Position numbers and translations under genes: made by a program
Shown: positions 44,054-50,538 of the stretch, piece after piece
Position numbering within the stretch: position 1 is the first letter of the stretch
Layout of the letters: the number at the start of each line of letters is the position of its first letter
Notes under the pieces: generated by a model
Told to the model about the DNA's origin: nothing
What the model saw: the letters and a program-made list of their open reading frames with translations, nothing else
Database searches by the model: none
NCBI GenBank assembly: GCA_900551055.1
Contig: URUK01000018.1
Coordinates: 1-50,538 of the forward strand
Length of the DNA stretch: 50,538 bases
Origin: an uncultured Prevotella sp.
GTDB taxonomy: Bacteria; Bacteroidota; Bacteroidia; Bacteroidales; Bacteroidaceae
Direction of reading: 5' to 3'

Positions 44054-45237
44054 AATACTTGATTGTCTTTAACGAGAACGTATTTGTGTGAGCTTCCGCG
44101 CAGCTGCCTGAAGGCGTCGCGGTCGAGCACCGTGCCGGAGTTGAAGGCGTCAGTCCACCAGTCTTTCCCGGCGAACTTGTGCTCCTGGCTCTGCCCGGCG
44201 TTGTAGTTGTAGTCGTACCACGTCATGAACCAGCACCAGCGCGAGCCTTGCTGCCATATCTTGCTCCACGGCGACATGTTCACCTCGTCGCCGTTGCCGC
44301 ATTCGGCCAGGGCCACGAGCTTGCCGGGAAACATCGTCGAGAGGGCGTTGTACTCTTTCATCAGCGGATATTGCAGGGCGTAATAGCTGTCACGGGCCAC
44401 CACGTCAACGTATTCGTCGCCGGGATACCACGCGCTGTCGGCCACTCCGTCGTAAGGCGACGTCTGCGAAGTCCACACCCAAATGAGGTTGTTCAGCTTG
44501 TGGTGGTTGACAAGCCGGTCGTACATCAGCCGCCAGAGCTTCTTGAAAGGCTCCGCCCCTTTGGCTCCCCACCAGAACCAAGCCTGGCCTCCTTCATACT
44601 CGTATATGTTTCCGGCGGCCTCGTGCAGCGGACGCCATATCACGGGTATTCCGGCCTCCTGCATCTTGCCGAGGTACTTGGCTATCTGGTCTATGTCGCT
44701 GACGATTTGCTTGTACTCGTCAGAAGCAGTGTCGTCAACCTTCGACACGTCGAAGCTTGTCTGCCCGGGCTCCGTGCCCGGGGTGCAGGTAAGCGTCTTC
44801 CCGTCGTTGGCAAGCACGTTCCAGTGCCACATGCAGCCTACCAGTCCGCCTTCGTTCCACCAGTTTTCGGCCACGCTGATGTCGCTGTAGTCGAGCCAGC
44901 CTTTCGGGTCGACGTCTTTTGAGTTATGGAAGTTTATGAAGTCAAACACGTTCATCACCGGCCACTTGCCCGTCCACTCGTGCACGTTCTCGGCCTCCCT
45001 GATGTTCCAGTCGACATTGGCGACGGTGGCCGATACGGCCTTTTCACGGTACACGCTCCACAGCAAGTCATACACATTTTGCGCCTCCGGCATCGGCGAC
45101 GGATTGCAAAGCGCATGCTGAGCGACTGCCGCCGACGGCACGGCGAGGATGCAGGCAAGGATGAAATTCCGGATTCCGTCTCCGGAAATACGCCTCAAGC
45201 CCGAACGTCGGAATAGTAAACAGTTTAACATTTTCAT
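44050..45237 (-). CDS. GH26 endo-beta-mannanase (operon 2)
   Basis: 395 residues with a long-n-region signal peptide ending near AVAQ (residue 40); no better internal start exists. The GH26 barrel shows acid/base Glu206 in WRPLHEAAGN and nucleophile Glu312 in ALAECGNGD, with GGQAWFWWG and MWHWN near the substrate groove. It differs greatly from the GH26 at 25219 and is closer to the surface/endo type, so one may cut polymer outside and the other trim oligomers in the periplasm (inference). First gene of the susCD operon, with promoter at 45273-45302; unusual in placing the enzyme before susC. Confidence 0.93.
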   Translation of the reverse strand: MKMLNCLLFRRSGLRRISGDGIRNFILACILAVPSAAVAQHALCNPSPMPEAQNVYDLLWSVYREKAVSATVANVDWNIREAENVHEWTGKWPVMNVFDFINFHNSKDVDPKGWLDYSDISVAENWWNEGGLVGCMWHWNVLANDGKTLTCTPGTEPGQTSFDVSKVDDTASDEYKQIVSDIDQIAKYLGKMQEAGIPVIWRPLHEAAGNIYEYEGGQAWFWWGAKGAEPFKKLWRLMYDRLVNHHKLNNLIWVWTSQTSPYDGVADSAWYPGDEYVDVVARDSYYALQYPLMKEYNALSTMFPGKLVALAECGNGDEVNMSPWSKIWQQGSRWCWFMTWYDYNYNAGQSQEHKFAGKDWWTDAFNSGTVLDRDAFRQLRGSSHKYVLVKDNQVL

Positions 45238-45272
45238 TTCATTAAAATTACAGGTCTTTTAGATTAGCAGCG

Positions 45273-45302
45273 CAAAAATATGAAAAACGGAATAAACGCA
45301 AA
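45273..45302 (-). promoter_or_regulatory. Promoter of the GH26-susCD operon
   Basis: On the minus strand, TTTG (45299-45302) and TATTTTTG (45273-45280) are 18 bp apart, close to the Bacteroidetes consensus. Start near 45266, leader about 29 nt. Confidence 0.75.
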
Positions 45303-45449
45303 TGCTTTTTTCCGGCTATTTTTCCGCATCAGGGCAAAAGTATCATCATCTGCTAAAATATGCGAAACCGCCGCTTTGGGTAACAGTTTTTTGACTTCGA
45401 ACAGGCGTAAGCAAGGCATCGCAGCATGCCCTGCGGCAAGCCGTTTTGC

Positions 45450-45530
45450 AAAAGGCCGCCTTTTAAACGGCGAAAGGCCATCTTTCGCATTGCAAAAGAT
45501 GGCCTTTCGGAAGGCAAAAGACGGCCTTTT
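45450..45530. repeat. Four-unit 22-bp-period palindrome array, copy J
   Basis: Units start at 45450, 45472, 45494 and 45516: AAAAGGCCGCCTTTT, GAAAGGCCATCTTTC, AAAAGATGGCCTTTC, AAAAGACGGCCTTTT. Two in each orientation make the array foldable as one long hairpin. It starts 20 nt beyond the GH2 stop codon and may also act as that gene's terminator; no other terminator is visible there. Confidence 0.9.
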
Positions 45531-45550
45531 GCACGGCCGTCTGAAACCGC

Positions 45551-48500
45551 CTATTTTACAGGGCGCAGCAAGAAGCCGAACCGCTTGTCGCCGTATGCCA
45601 CGCGGTATGGCGGAAGAGCCTCGGCGGCCGGACTCCATCCGTCAATTCCGCCGACACCCGCCTGCACGAGGTCGATGTACAGATTGGTGTATGCCGACTT
45701 CTTCACCTGCGGGCTGTGGCGCTGTTCCTTGCTGTCGCCGTCGTCAAGGGCGGCGACGCTGTAATGCAATGCCGACGCAGAGAACAGCCCGGCATGGCTC
45801 ACCTCGAGGCCGAAGCCTGCACCGTCGGTCTGCCGCCACCAGCGTATGTCGCTCTTCGTGCCGGTTTCCTGCGGACGTATGTAGGGATAAAACTGCTCGT
45901 CGGCGGTCTGCGTGTATATACCGACGCGCTGCGACAGCTTGCGGTCAGAGTAGTTCTCGACAGGGCCGCGGCCATAGAACGTGCTGCGGTCAACGCCATA
46001 AGGCATCTGCATCACCATGCCGAAACGCAGCATAGGCGGAACGCTGTCGCCGCCGTGGGTCTTCATCTCCTCTGACACCATGATGCTGCCGTCGGCCGAA
46101 ATGGCGTAAGTCATTGTAAGCTCCGCCTTTACCCCGGGCATGTCATAACGCGCAACGACAGTTACGGGGGCCGCGCCGCCGCCCTTCCTGCCGTTTCCGG
46201 CTTTCGACAGCGACAGCGAAGTGAGCCATATTTCGGGGTCGCGCCATACCTTGTATTTTGTGTTCAAGCCCGAACCCATGTCGTTGTCGGTAACGGCGCG
46301 CCAGAAGTTGGGGCGCAACATGCCGCCTTCGCCGAGCAACGGGCACCCCTGATAGTCGTAACGCGTTATGAAGCCGTCGGCCCGGCGGAAGCTGACGGCA
46401 AAGCTATCGTTGGACACTGTGATTACAGGCTCGCCCTTCTTGTCGCGCACTTTCACCTTCGGCGCATCCTTGACACAGTAAGGCTTGTCGTTGTATTTGC
46501 TGATTTCAAACTGCTGGTAGGCCACGGTATGCCCCTGCTCAAGCAGCGGCTCGGCGGTTTTCAGCTTGTAGTCGATGTTGAGCATCACCTCCGCATGGGC
46601 GGTATCTACTTTTGAAAGGTCGTAGGGCAAGGTCAGCGTCACCTTCTGGCGCGCCCCGAGAGACAGGACACCCAATGCTTCAGGTATCTTGTCAACCGTT
46701 CCGCCCTGCACGGTCTTGCCGTCGGCGACGAGCGTCCAGCACAGCATATAGTTGGAAAGGTCGCGGAAGGAGTATTCGTTGTACACATTGATTTTGCCCG
46801 TTTTCAGGTCTACGGGCGACGTCCAGATGTTCTGGTAGTAATAAGCCGCCTCGTAGGCGTGCGGGTTAGGCACGCGGTCGGGACTTATCATGCCGTCGTT
46901 TACGAAGTTGTTGTCGCTCGGGTCATAGTCGTTGTAGTCGCCGCCATAGGTGTATATGGGCACACCGTTCTTGTCCTTGCCGTGCAGCGACTGGTCTACG
47001 AAGTCCCAGATGAAACCTCCCTGGAACTTCGGATACTTCCTTGCCAAATCCCAATACTCCTTGAAGCCGCCGCCGGAGTTGCCCATCATGTGCTCGTATT
47101 CGCACAGAATGAGCGGCTTTGTCTTCGATTCGTCCTTGGCATACTTCTCGCATCCGGCCTGCGACAGGTACATGGGGCAGTATATGTCGGTGTTGTCGCC
47201 GCCGTGAGCCTGCTCGAACTGTATGGGGCGGCTTGCGTCCTGCGACATTATCCACTGCCGGGCGGCGGTGAAGTTAGGGCCGTTTACGGTCTCGTTGCCG
47301 AGCGACCAGATGATGATGCTCGGATGGTTGAAAAACGTTTCCACGTTGTGCCGGTTGCGCTCCATGATTTGCTTGGCGAACATCGGCTTCTTGGCAGGCG
47401 AATTGCCGTCGTAGCCGAGACCGTGGCATTCAACGTTCGCCTCGGCGCACACATATATTCCGTACTCGTCGCAGAGGCTGTACCAATAGGGGTCGTCGGG
47501 ATAATGGCAGGTGCGCACGGCGTTGATGTTGAGCCGCTTCATCATGGTGATGTCCTGAAGCATGCGCTCACGGGTCATGACATAGCCCAGGTCGGGGTCC
47601 ATCTCGTGGCGGTTCGCACCTTTGATATATACATGCCGTCCGTTTACGAGCAGCATGCCGCCGCGTATTTCGACCTTGCGGAAACCCACTTTTACAGGTA
47701 TCACCTCGACAACCTTGCCGCCCGACTTCACTGTTGCGGTAAGGGTGTAAAGGTTGGGAGTCTCGGCTGTCCACATCGCCGGGTTCTCCACTTCCAGCAA
47801 AGCGTCTTTCCTGCCCTCGCCGCGGAGCACGCATGAGGCGGCTTCCCGGCCGTTCCCGTCGGTCAGCGAGAGTTCGACAGTGGCGTCACCCTTCACAGTT
47901 GCGTCGATGGCGAGCCGCCCGTCAGTGTACTCATTCACAAGGTCGGGGGTGACGCGTATGTCCTCAAGCCTCACATTTTTGTCGCGGCTGTACAGGTAAC
48001 AGTCGCGCCCCACTCCACTGAGACGCCAGAAGTCCTGGTCTTCGCAGTAAGAACCGTCGCACCAGCGGAACACCTGAAAGGCTATCAGATTACGGCCCGG
48101 CTTGACGTAATCGGTTATGTCGAACTCCGCCGCAACCTTGCTGTCTTCCGAATATCCTACATATCTGCCGTTCACCCAAAGGTACATGTTTGACGTTACC
48201 GAACCGAAATGGGCTATCACCTGACGGCCATTCCATCCGTCTGGCAGGGTTATCGTGCGGCGGTAAGTGCCCACATGGTTGTCCTTTACAGGCACTTCGG
48301 GCGGATTGTTCTGGAAATGTCCGCGCCAGGCAAAGCCGATGTTGAGATACACCGGGTCGCCGTATCCGTTGAGTTCCCACATCCCCGGCACAGGCATTTC
48401 GCCCCATCCCGTGTCGTCAAAGCCCTCCGTCCAGAAGCCGGAAGGCCGCTGGTCGGCGTTCTCAACCCAGTTGAATTTCCATTTGCCGTTAAGTGACAGA

Positions 48501-48712
48501 TAGTTGGCCGACGACTCCTTGCCGCCACGTCCGGCCGCGGCCTCGTCCTCAAATGCGAAGTAAGACGTGTGGCATGGATAACGGTTGACGCTGTTCACGT
48601 CGAGGTCGTGCCACTCAGTGAAGGACGGCGACGCATCCGGACGTGATGCGCCCTGCGCCCGACAAGCCGTTACTGCAATGGCGGCAACGGCTGTCAAAAG
48701 TATTTTTCTCAT
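45551..48712 (-). CDS. GH2 beta-galactosidase, LacZ-type, probable lipoprotein
   Basis: 1053 residues from the ATG at 48712, which gives a signal with lipobox ending at Cys17 (AVTAC). The five-domain LacZ layout is complete: jelly roll (about 65-245), Ig-like, TIM barrel (about 355-650), Ig-like and the C-terminal supersandwich (about 780-1045). Acid/base Glu474 in WSLGNETV and nucleophile Glu538 in LILCEYEHMMGNS match E. coli LacZ Glu461/Glu537. It removes terminal beta-galactose, such as beta-galactosyl caps on galactoglucomannan or other hemicellulose side chains (inference). Same strand as the susCD operon but separated from it by array J and a promoter. Confidence 0.94.
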   Translation of the reverse strand: MRKILLTAVAAIAVTACRAQGASRPDASPSFTEWHDLDVNSVNRYPCHTSYFAFEDEAAAGRGGKESSANYLSLNGKWKFNWVENADQRPSGFWTEGFDDTGWGEMPVPGMWELNGYGDPVYLNIGFAWRGHFQNNPPEVPVKDNHVGTYRRTITLPDGWNGRQVIAHFGSVTSNMYLWVNGRYVGYSEDSKVAAEFDITDYVKPGRNLIAFQVFRWCDGSYCEDQDFWRLSGVGRDCYLYSRDKNVRLEDIRVTPDLVNEYTDGRLAIDATVKGDATVELSLTDGNGREAASCVLRGEGRKDALLEVENPAMWTAETPNLYTLTATVKSGGKVVEVIPVKVGFRKVEIRGGMLLVNGRHVYIKGANRHEMDPDLGYVMTRERMLQDITMMKRLNINAVRTCHYPDDPYWYSLCDEYGIYVCAEANVECHGLGYDGNSPAKKPMFAKQIMERNRHNVETFFNHPSIIIWSLGNETVNGPNFTAARQWIMSQDASRPIQFEQAHGGDNTDIYCPMYLSQAGCEKYAKDESKTKPLILCEYEHMMGNSGGGFKEYWDLARKYPKFQGGFIWDFVDQSLHGKDKNGVPIYTYGGDYNDYDPSDNNFVNDGMISPDRVPNPHAYEAAYYYQNIWTSPVDLKTGKINVYNEYSFRDLSNYMLCWTLVADGKTVQGGTVDKIPEALGVLSLGARQKVTLTLPYDLSKVDTAHAEVMLNIDYKLKTAEPLLEQGHTVAYQQFEISKYNDKPYCVKDAPKVKVRDKKGEPVITVSNDSFAVSFRRADGFITRYDYQGCPLLGEGGMLRPNFWRAVTDNDMGSGLNTKYKVWRDPEIWLTSLSLSKAGNGRKGGGAAPVTVVARYDMPGVKAELTMTYAISADGSIMVSEEMKTHGGDSVPPMLRFGMVMQMPYGVDRSTFYGRGPVENYSDRKLSQRVGIYTQTADEQFYPYIRPQETGTKSDIRWWRQTDGAGFGLEVSHAGLFSASALHYSVAALDDGDSKEQRHSPQVKKSAYTNLYIDLVQAGVGGIDGWSPAAEALPPYRVAYGDKRFGFLLRPVK

Positions 48713-48733
48713 TACTATAAGATTTAAATTAAC

Positions 48734-48741
48734 CAAAGTTA
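48734..48741 (-). promoter_or_regulatory. Candidate -7 box of the GH2 gene
   Basis: Minus strand reads TAACTTTG 22 nt before the ATG. A second match, TATTTTTG, lies about 13 nt further upstream; it would leave a leader of more usual length. No clear -33 TTTG is seen for either. Confidence 0.45.
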
Positions 48742-48915
48742 TTGATGCAAAAATAATTCTTTCCTGTAAAAAATGGAACTTCCGCACCGCCATTTTGCAC
48801 TTTCTTGCACAGTATTGCACTTTCATCCACAACCGCGGAGCCTGCGGCACGCGGAACAGGAGCACAAACGGCTTACATTAACACAGTATAAATCATCAAA
48901 AAAAAGACACTCATT

Positions 48916-50130
48916 ATGGCATCATTCAAACTGAAATTCCGCCCTTCAACCGTACAAGGCAAGGAGGGAACGCTGTTCTTCCAAGTCTCACACCACAGGA
49001 ACACACGAACCGTCTACACCGATTACCGCATAATGGAACATGAGTGGGACAACCTAACCTCGACCGTCCGCATTGCAGGAAGCGCCGAAAGGCAAGCACA
49101 ACTGCAACTTGTGGCGTTCAAGGCCGGATGGAGCGCGAGACAGCTTGCCGCCATCATTACGGAAAAAGAAGGTTCACGGACAGACTACACAACCGACGAC
49201 ATCGTGTCGGCATTCAGGCAACTGCCGCCATGCCACACACTGTTCAGCTTCATCAGCGGCATGATAACAAAGAAAACAAGGATGGAACGGCTGGGAACGG
49301 CCAAGACATACCGCGACACTTTAGCCAGCTTCACTCGATTCAGAAACGGCTGCGACATCGTCCTTGACGCCCTCGACGTCGACACCATAAGCCAGTATGA
49401 AGCATGGCTGAAAGCAAGAGGGATGAAACCAAACTCGTCATCATGCTATCTCCGCACCCTGCGCACACTCTACCTCAAGGCCGTTGACTCCGGACTGACT
49501 ACCGACAAGGACATCTTCCGCCATGTGTTCACCGGATTTGCAAGGACAACGAAAAGGGCGCTCCCCGTAGAGTCGGTCAGGACGATACTGCGTCTAAAGC
49601 TCCCGGGCAACTCGCCCATGGCCTTCGCCCGTGACATGTTCATGCTAAGCTTTTACCTGCAAGGGATGTCGTTTGTTGACATGGCATACATGAAAAAGGC
49701 CGACATACACAGCGGCATGCTGCAATACAGCCGCAAGAAAACAGGACAGAGCCTCTCCGTATGCTGGGAACAGCCAATGCAAGGCATTGTAGACAAATAC
49801 ACGCACCTGACAAAAGGAAGCCCTTACCTTCTTCCAATCATAACGAAACCCGACGGTACGGAACGCCGGCAATACGAAAGGATGTGCCACAAAGTGAACC
49901 GCAACCTGAAAAAAGTCGGAGAAATGGCGGGACTGCACATTCCACTCACAACCTACGTGGCACGCCACACCTGGGCCAGCACCATGCGCGACATGGGCTA
50001 CAACCTGTCCATAATAAGCAAAGGACTTGGACACGAAAGCCTGAAAACCACTCAAATATACCTCTCAACAATCGACACGACTGCCGTAGCAAAGGCTAAC
50101 AGAAAAATCATGGACGCCATCCTGAAATGA
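48916..50130 (+). CDS. Tyrosine recombinase / phage-type integrase
   Basis: 404 residues. N-terminal arm-binding domain (about 1-90, FKLKFRP ... GTLFFQVSHHRNTR), SAM-like core-binding domain (about 105-205) and catalytic domain (about 215-400). Visible active-site residues: Lys274 region (YSRKKTGQ), Arg350 (TYVARHTWAS), His373 (GLGHES) and Tyr382 (TTQIYLS). The first catalytic Arg is usually found in the SFYxRGM motif; here the position reads SFYLQGM (Gln249). This type is common in Bacteroidetes integrative elements and invertases. It points toward tRNA-Phe, about 360 bp away, a usual integration target. Confidence 0.92.
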   Translation: MASFKLKFRPSTVQGKEGTLFFQVSHHRNTRTVYTDYRIMEHEWDNLTSTVRIAGSAERQAQLQLVAFKAGWSARQLAAIITEKEGSRTDYTTDDIVSAFRQLPPCHTLFSFISGMITKKTRMERLGTAKTYRDTLASFTRFRNGCDIVLDALDVDTISQYEAWLKARGMKPNSSSCYLRTLRTLYLKAVDSGLTTDKDIFRHVFTGFARTTKRALPVESVRTILRLKLPGNSPMAFARDMFMLSFYLQGMSFVDMAYMKKADIHSGMLQYSRKKTGQSLSVCWEQPMQGIVDKYTHLTKGSPYLLPIITKPDGTERRQYERMCHKVNRNLKKVGEMAGLHIPLTTYVARHTWASTMRDMGYNLSIISKGLGHESLKTTQIYLSTIDTTAVAKANRKIMDAILK

Positions 50131-50448
50131 GCAACAACCGTATCCGATACGCGAAAACTCGCGCCAAAAGAACCGCCTTAAGTTCTTTGAGCTGAAGTTG
50201 GAGCAACAGTACGGGACATTCATGACATTCTCCGCCGCATTATCATCACCGAACGGTTTTGGAAAGAGTGAACTTCCGCCTTGCAAAAGACGAGGAAGGG
50301 ATGAAAACGACATTGCGGAATATTTATAAAGATGTAAATTATGCAATCCTACAACAAGCCAATCACACTTACCACCACCATCCCGGTTAAAACATTGGAG
50401 AAAACATCTCCCTGTTTCAGTCCGTTTTTCAACTGTCTGAAAGAACAA

Positions 50449-50482
50449 AAAAAGAGAGTTACATCGCTGTAACTCTCTTTTT
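50449..50482. terminator. Bidirectional terminator between integrase and tRNA-Phe
   Basis: AAAAAGAGAGTTAC (50449-50462) and GTAACTCTCTTTTT (50469-50482) form a perfect 14-bp stem with a 6-nt loop and T-runs on both strands. It ends 5 nt from the tRNA 3' end. The interval 50131-50448 contains no recognisable gene or repeat array. Confidence 0.85.
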
Positions 50483-50486
50483 CAAG

Positions 50487-50538
50487 TGGTACCACCAGGA
50501 ATCGAACCGGGGACACAAGGATTTTCAGTCCTTTGCTC
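50487..50538 (-). tRNA. tRNA-Phe (anticodon GAA), 5' part beyond the window
   Basis: On the minus strand the anticodon arm reads AAGGACTGAAAATCCTT with anticodon GAA, followed by a T-arm with TTCGATT loop and the acceptor 3' strand TGGTACC plus discriminator A at 50487. CCA is not encoded. The D-arm and the acceptor 5' strand lie outside the window. No copy of the tRNA 3' end is seen elsewhere in the window, so an att direct repeat could not be located. Confidence 0.93.

Noticed and set aside
48769..48826. Two TTGCACTTTC words upstream of the integrase as recombination sites
   Set aside because: They are direct, only about 10 bp apart, and sit between two ordinary promoters; no inverted partner was seen.
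50487..50538. An attachment-site direct repeat matching the tRNA-Phe 3' end
   Set aside because: I looked for a second copy of the tRNA 3' sequence in the window and found none, so island borders cannot be claimed.

Overview
The window reads as chromosomal DNA of a gut- or rumen-type Bacteroidales, most likely Prevotellaceae. Grounds: SusC/SusD pairs with associated surface lipoproteins, Bacteroidetes-type promoters (TTTG, about 20 bp, TAnnTTTG), N-terminal sorting signals, short NGKK-type C-terminal tails, and glycan-utilisation loci (PULs) packed side by side. Nearly all 50.5 kb is carbohydrate catabolism, in three blocks plus a recombinase next to a tRNA.

Block 1 (264-12820): a susC-susD-susE-type operon on the minus strand, divergent from a LacI regulator, two MFS sugar transporters and a GH43 enzyme. 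Block 2 (13273-17738): a tight minus-strand operon GH127, beta-helix (GH28/GH49-like) hydrolase, GH88, a set suited to pectic side chains. A 29-residue peptide gene with its own promoter and hairpin terminators (18371-18664) lies between blocks 2 and 3.

Block 3 (18674-48712): a nearly complete acetylated galacto(gluco)mannan system. One operon holds GH26, GH130 mannosylglucose phosphorylase, MFS symporter, cellobiose 2-epimerase and, after a gap, GH3. Divergent from it is a 1400-residue double-headed CE7 esterase. An AraC regulator is divergent from a GH36 alpha-galactosidase. A second operon holds GH26, a binding-module protein, susC, susD, an IPT surface glycan-binding protein and another binding-module protein, with a GH2 beta-galactosidase upstream. 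Inferred flow: outer-membrane GH26 cuts mannan, CE7 removes acetyl, GH36 and GH2 remove galactose, SusCD import, GH26/GH3 trim, the epimerase turns mannobiose into mannosylglucose and GH130 phosphorolyses it. The right end (48916-50538) has a tyrosine recombinase running toward a partial tRNA-Phe.

The most unusual content is non-coding. Ten intergenic arrays, each of exactly four 15-bp palindrome-like units at a strict 22-bp period, punctuate the window. A second class of inverted repeats, made of short iterated words whose sequence differs at each site, sits right at gene 3' ends and often contains the stop codon; one member lies in frame inside the epimerase gene. A 128-bp element with perfect 44-bp arms lies near 18.0 kb. 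A roughly 110-residue module (W-G ... DW/NW ...) occurs nine times in three proteins of the mannan block and may be an uncharacterised glycan-binding domain.
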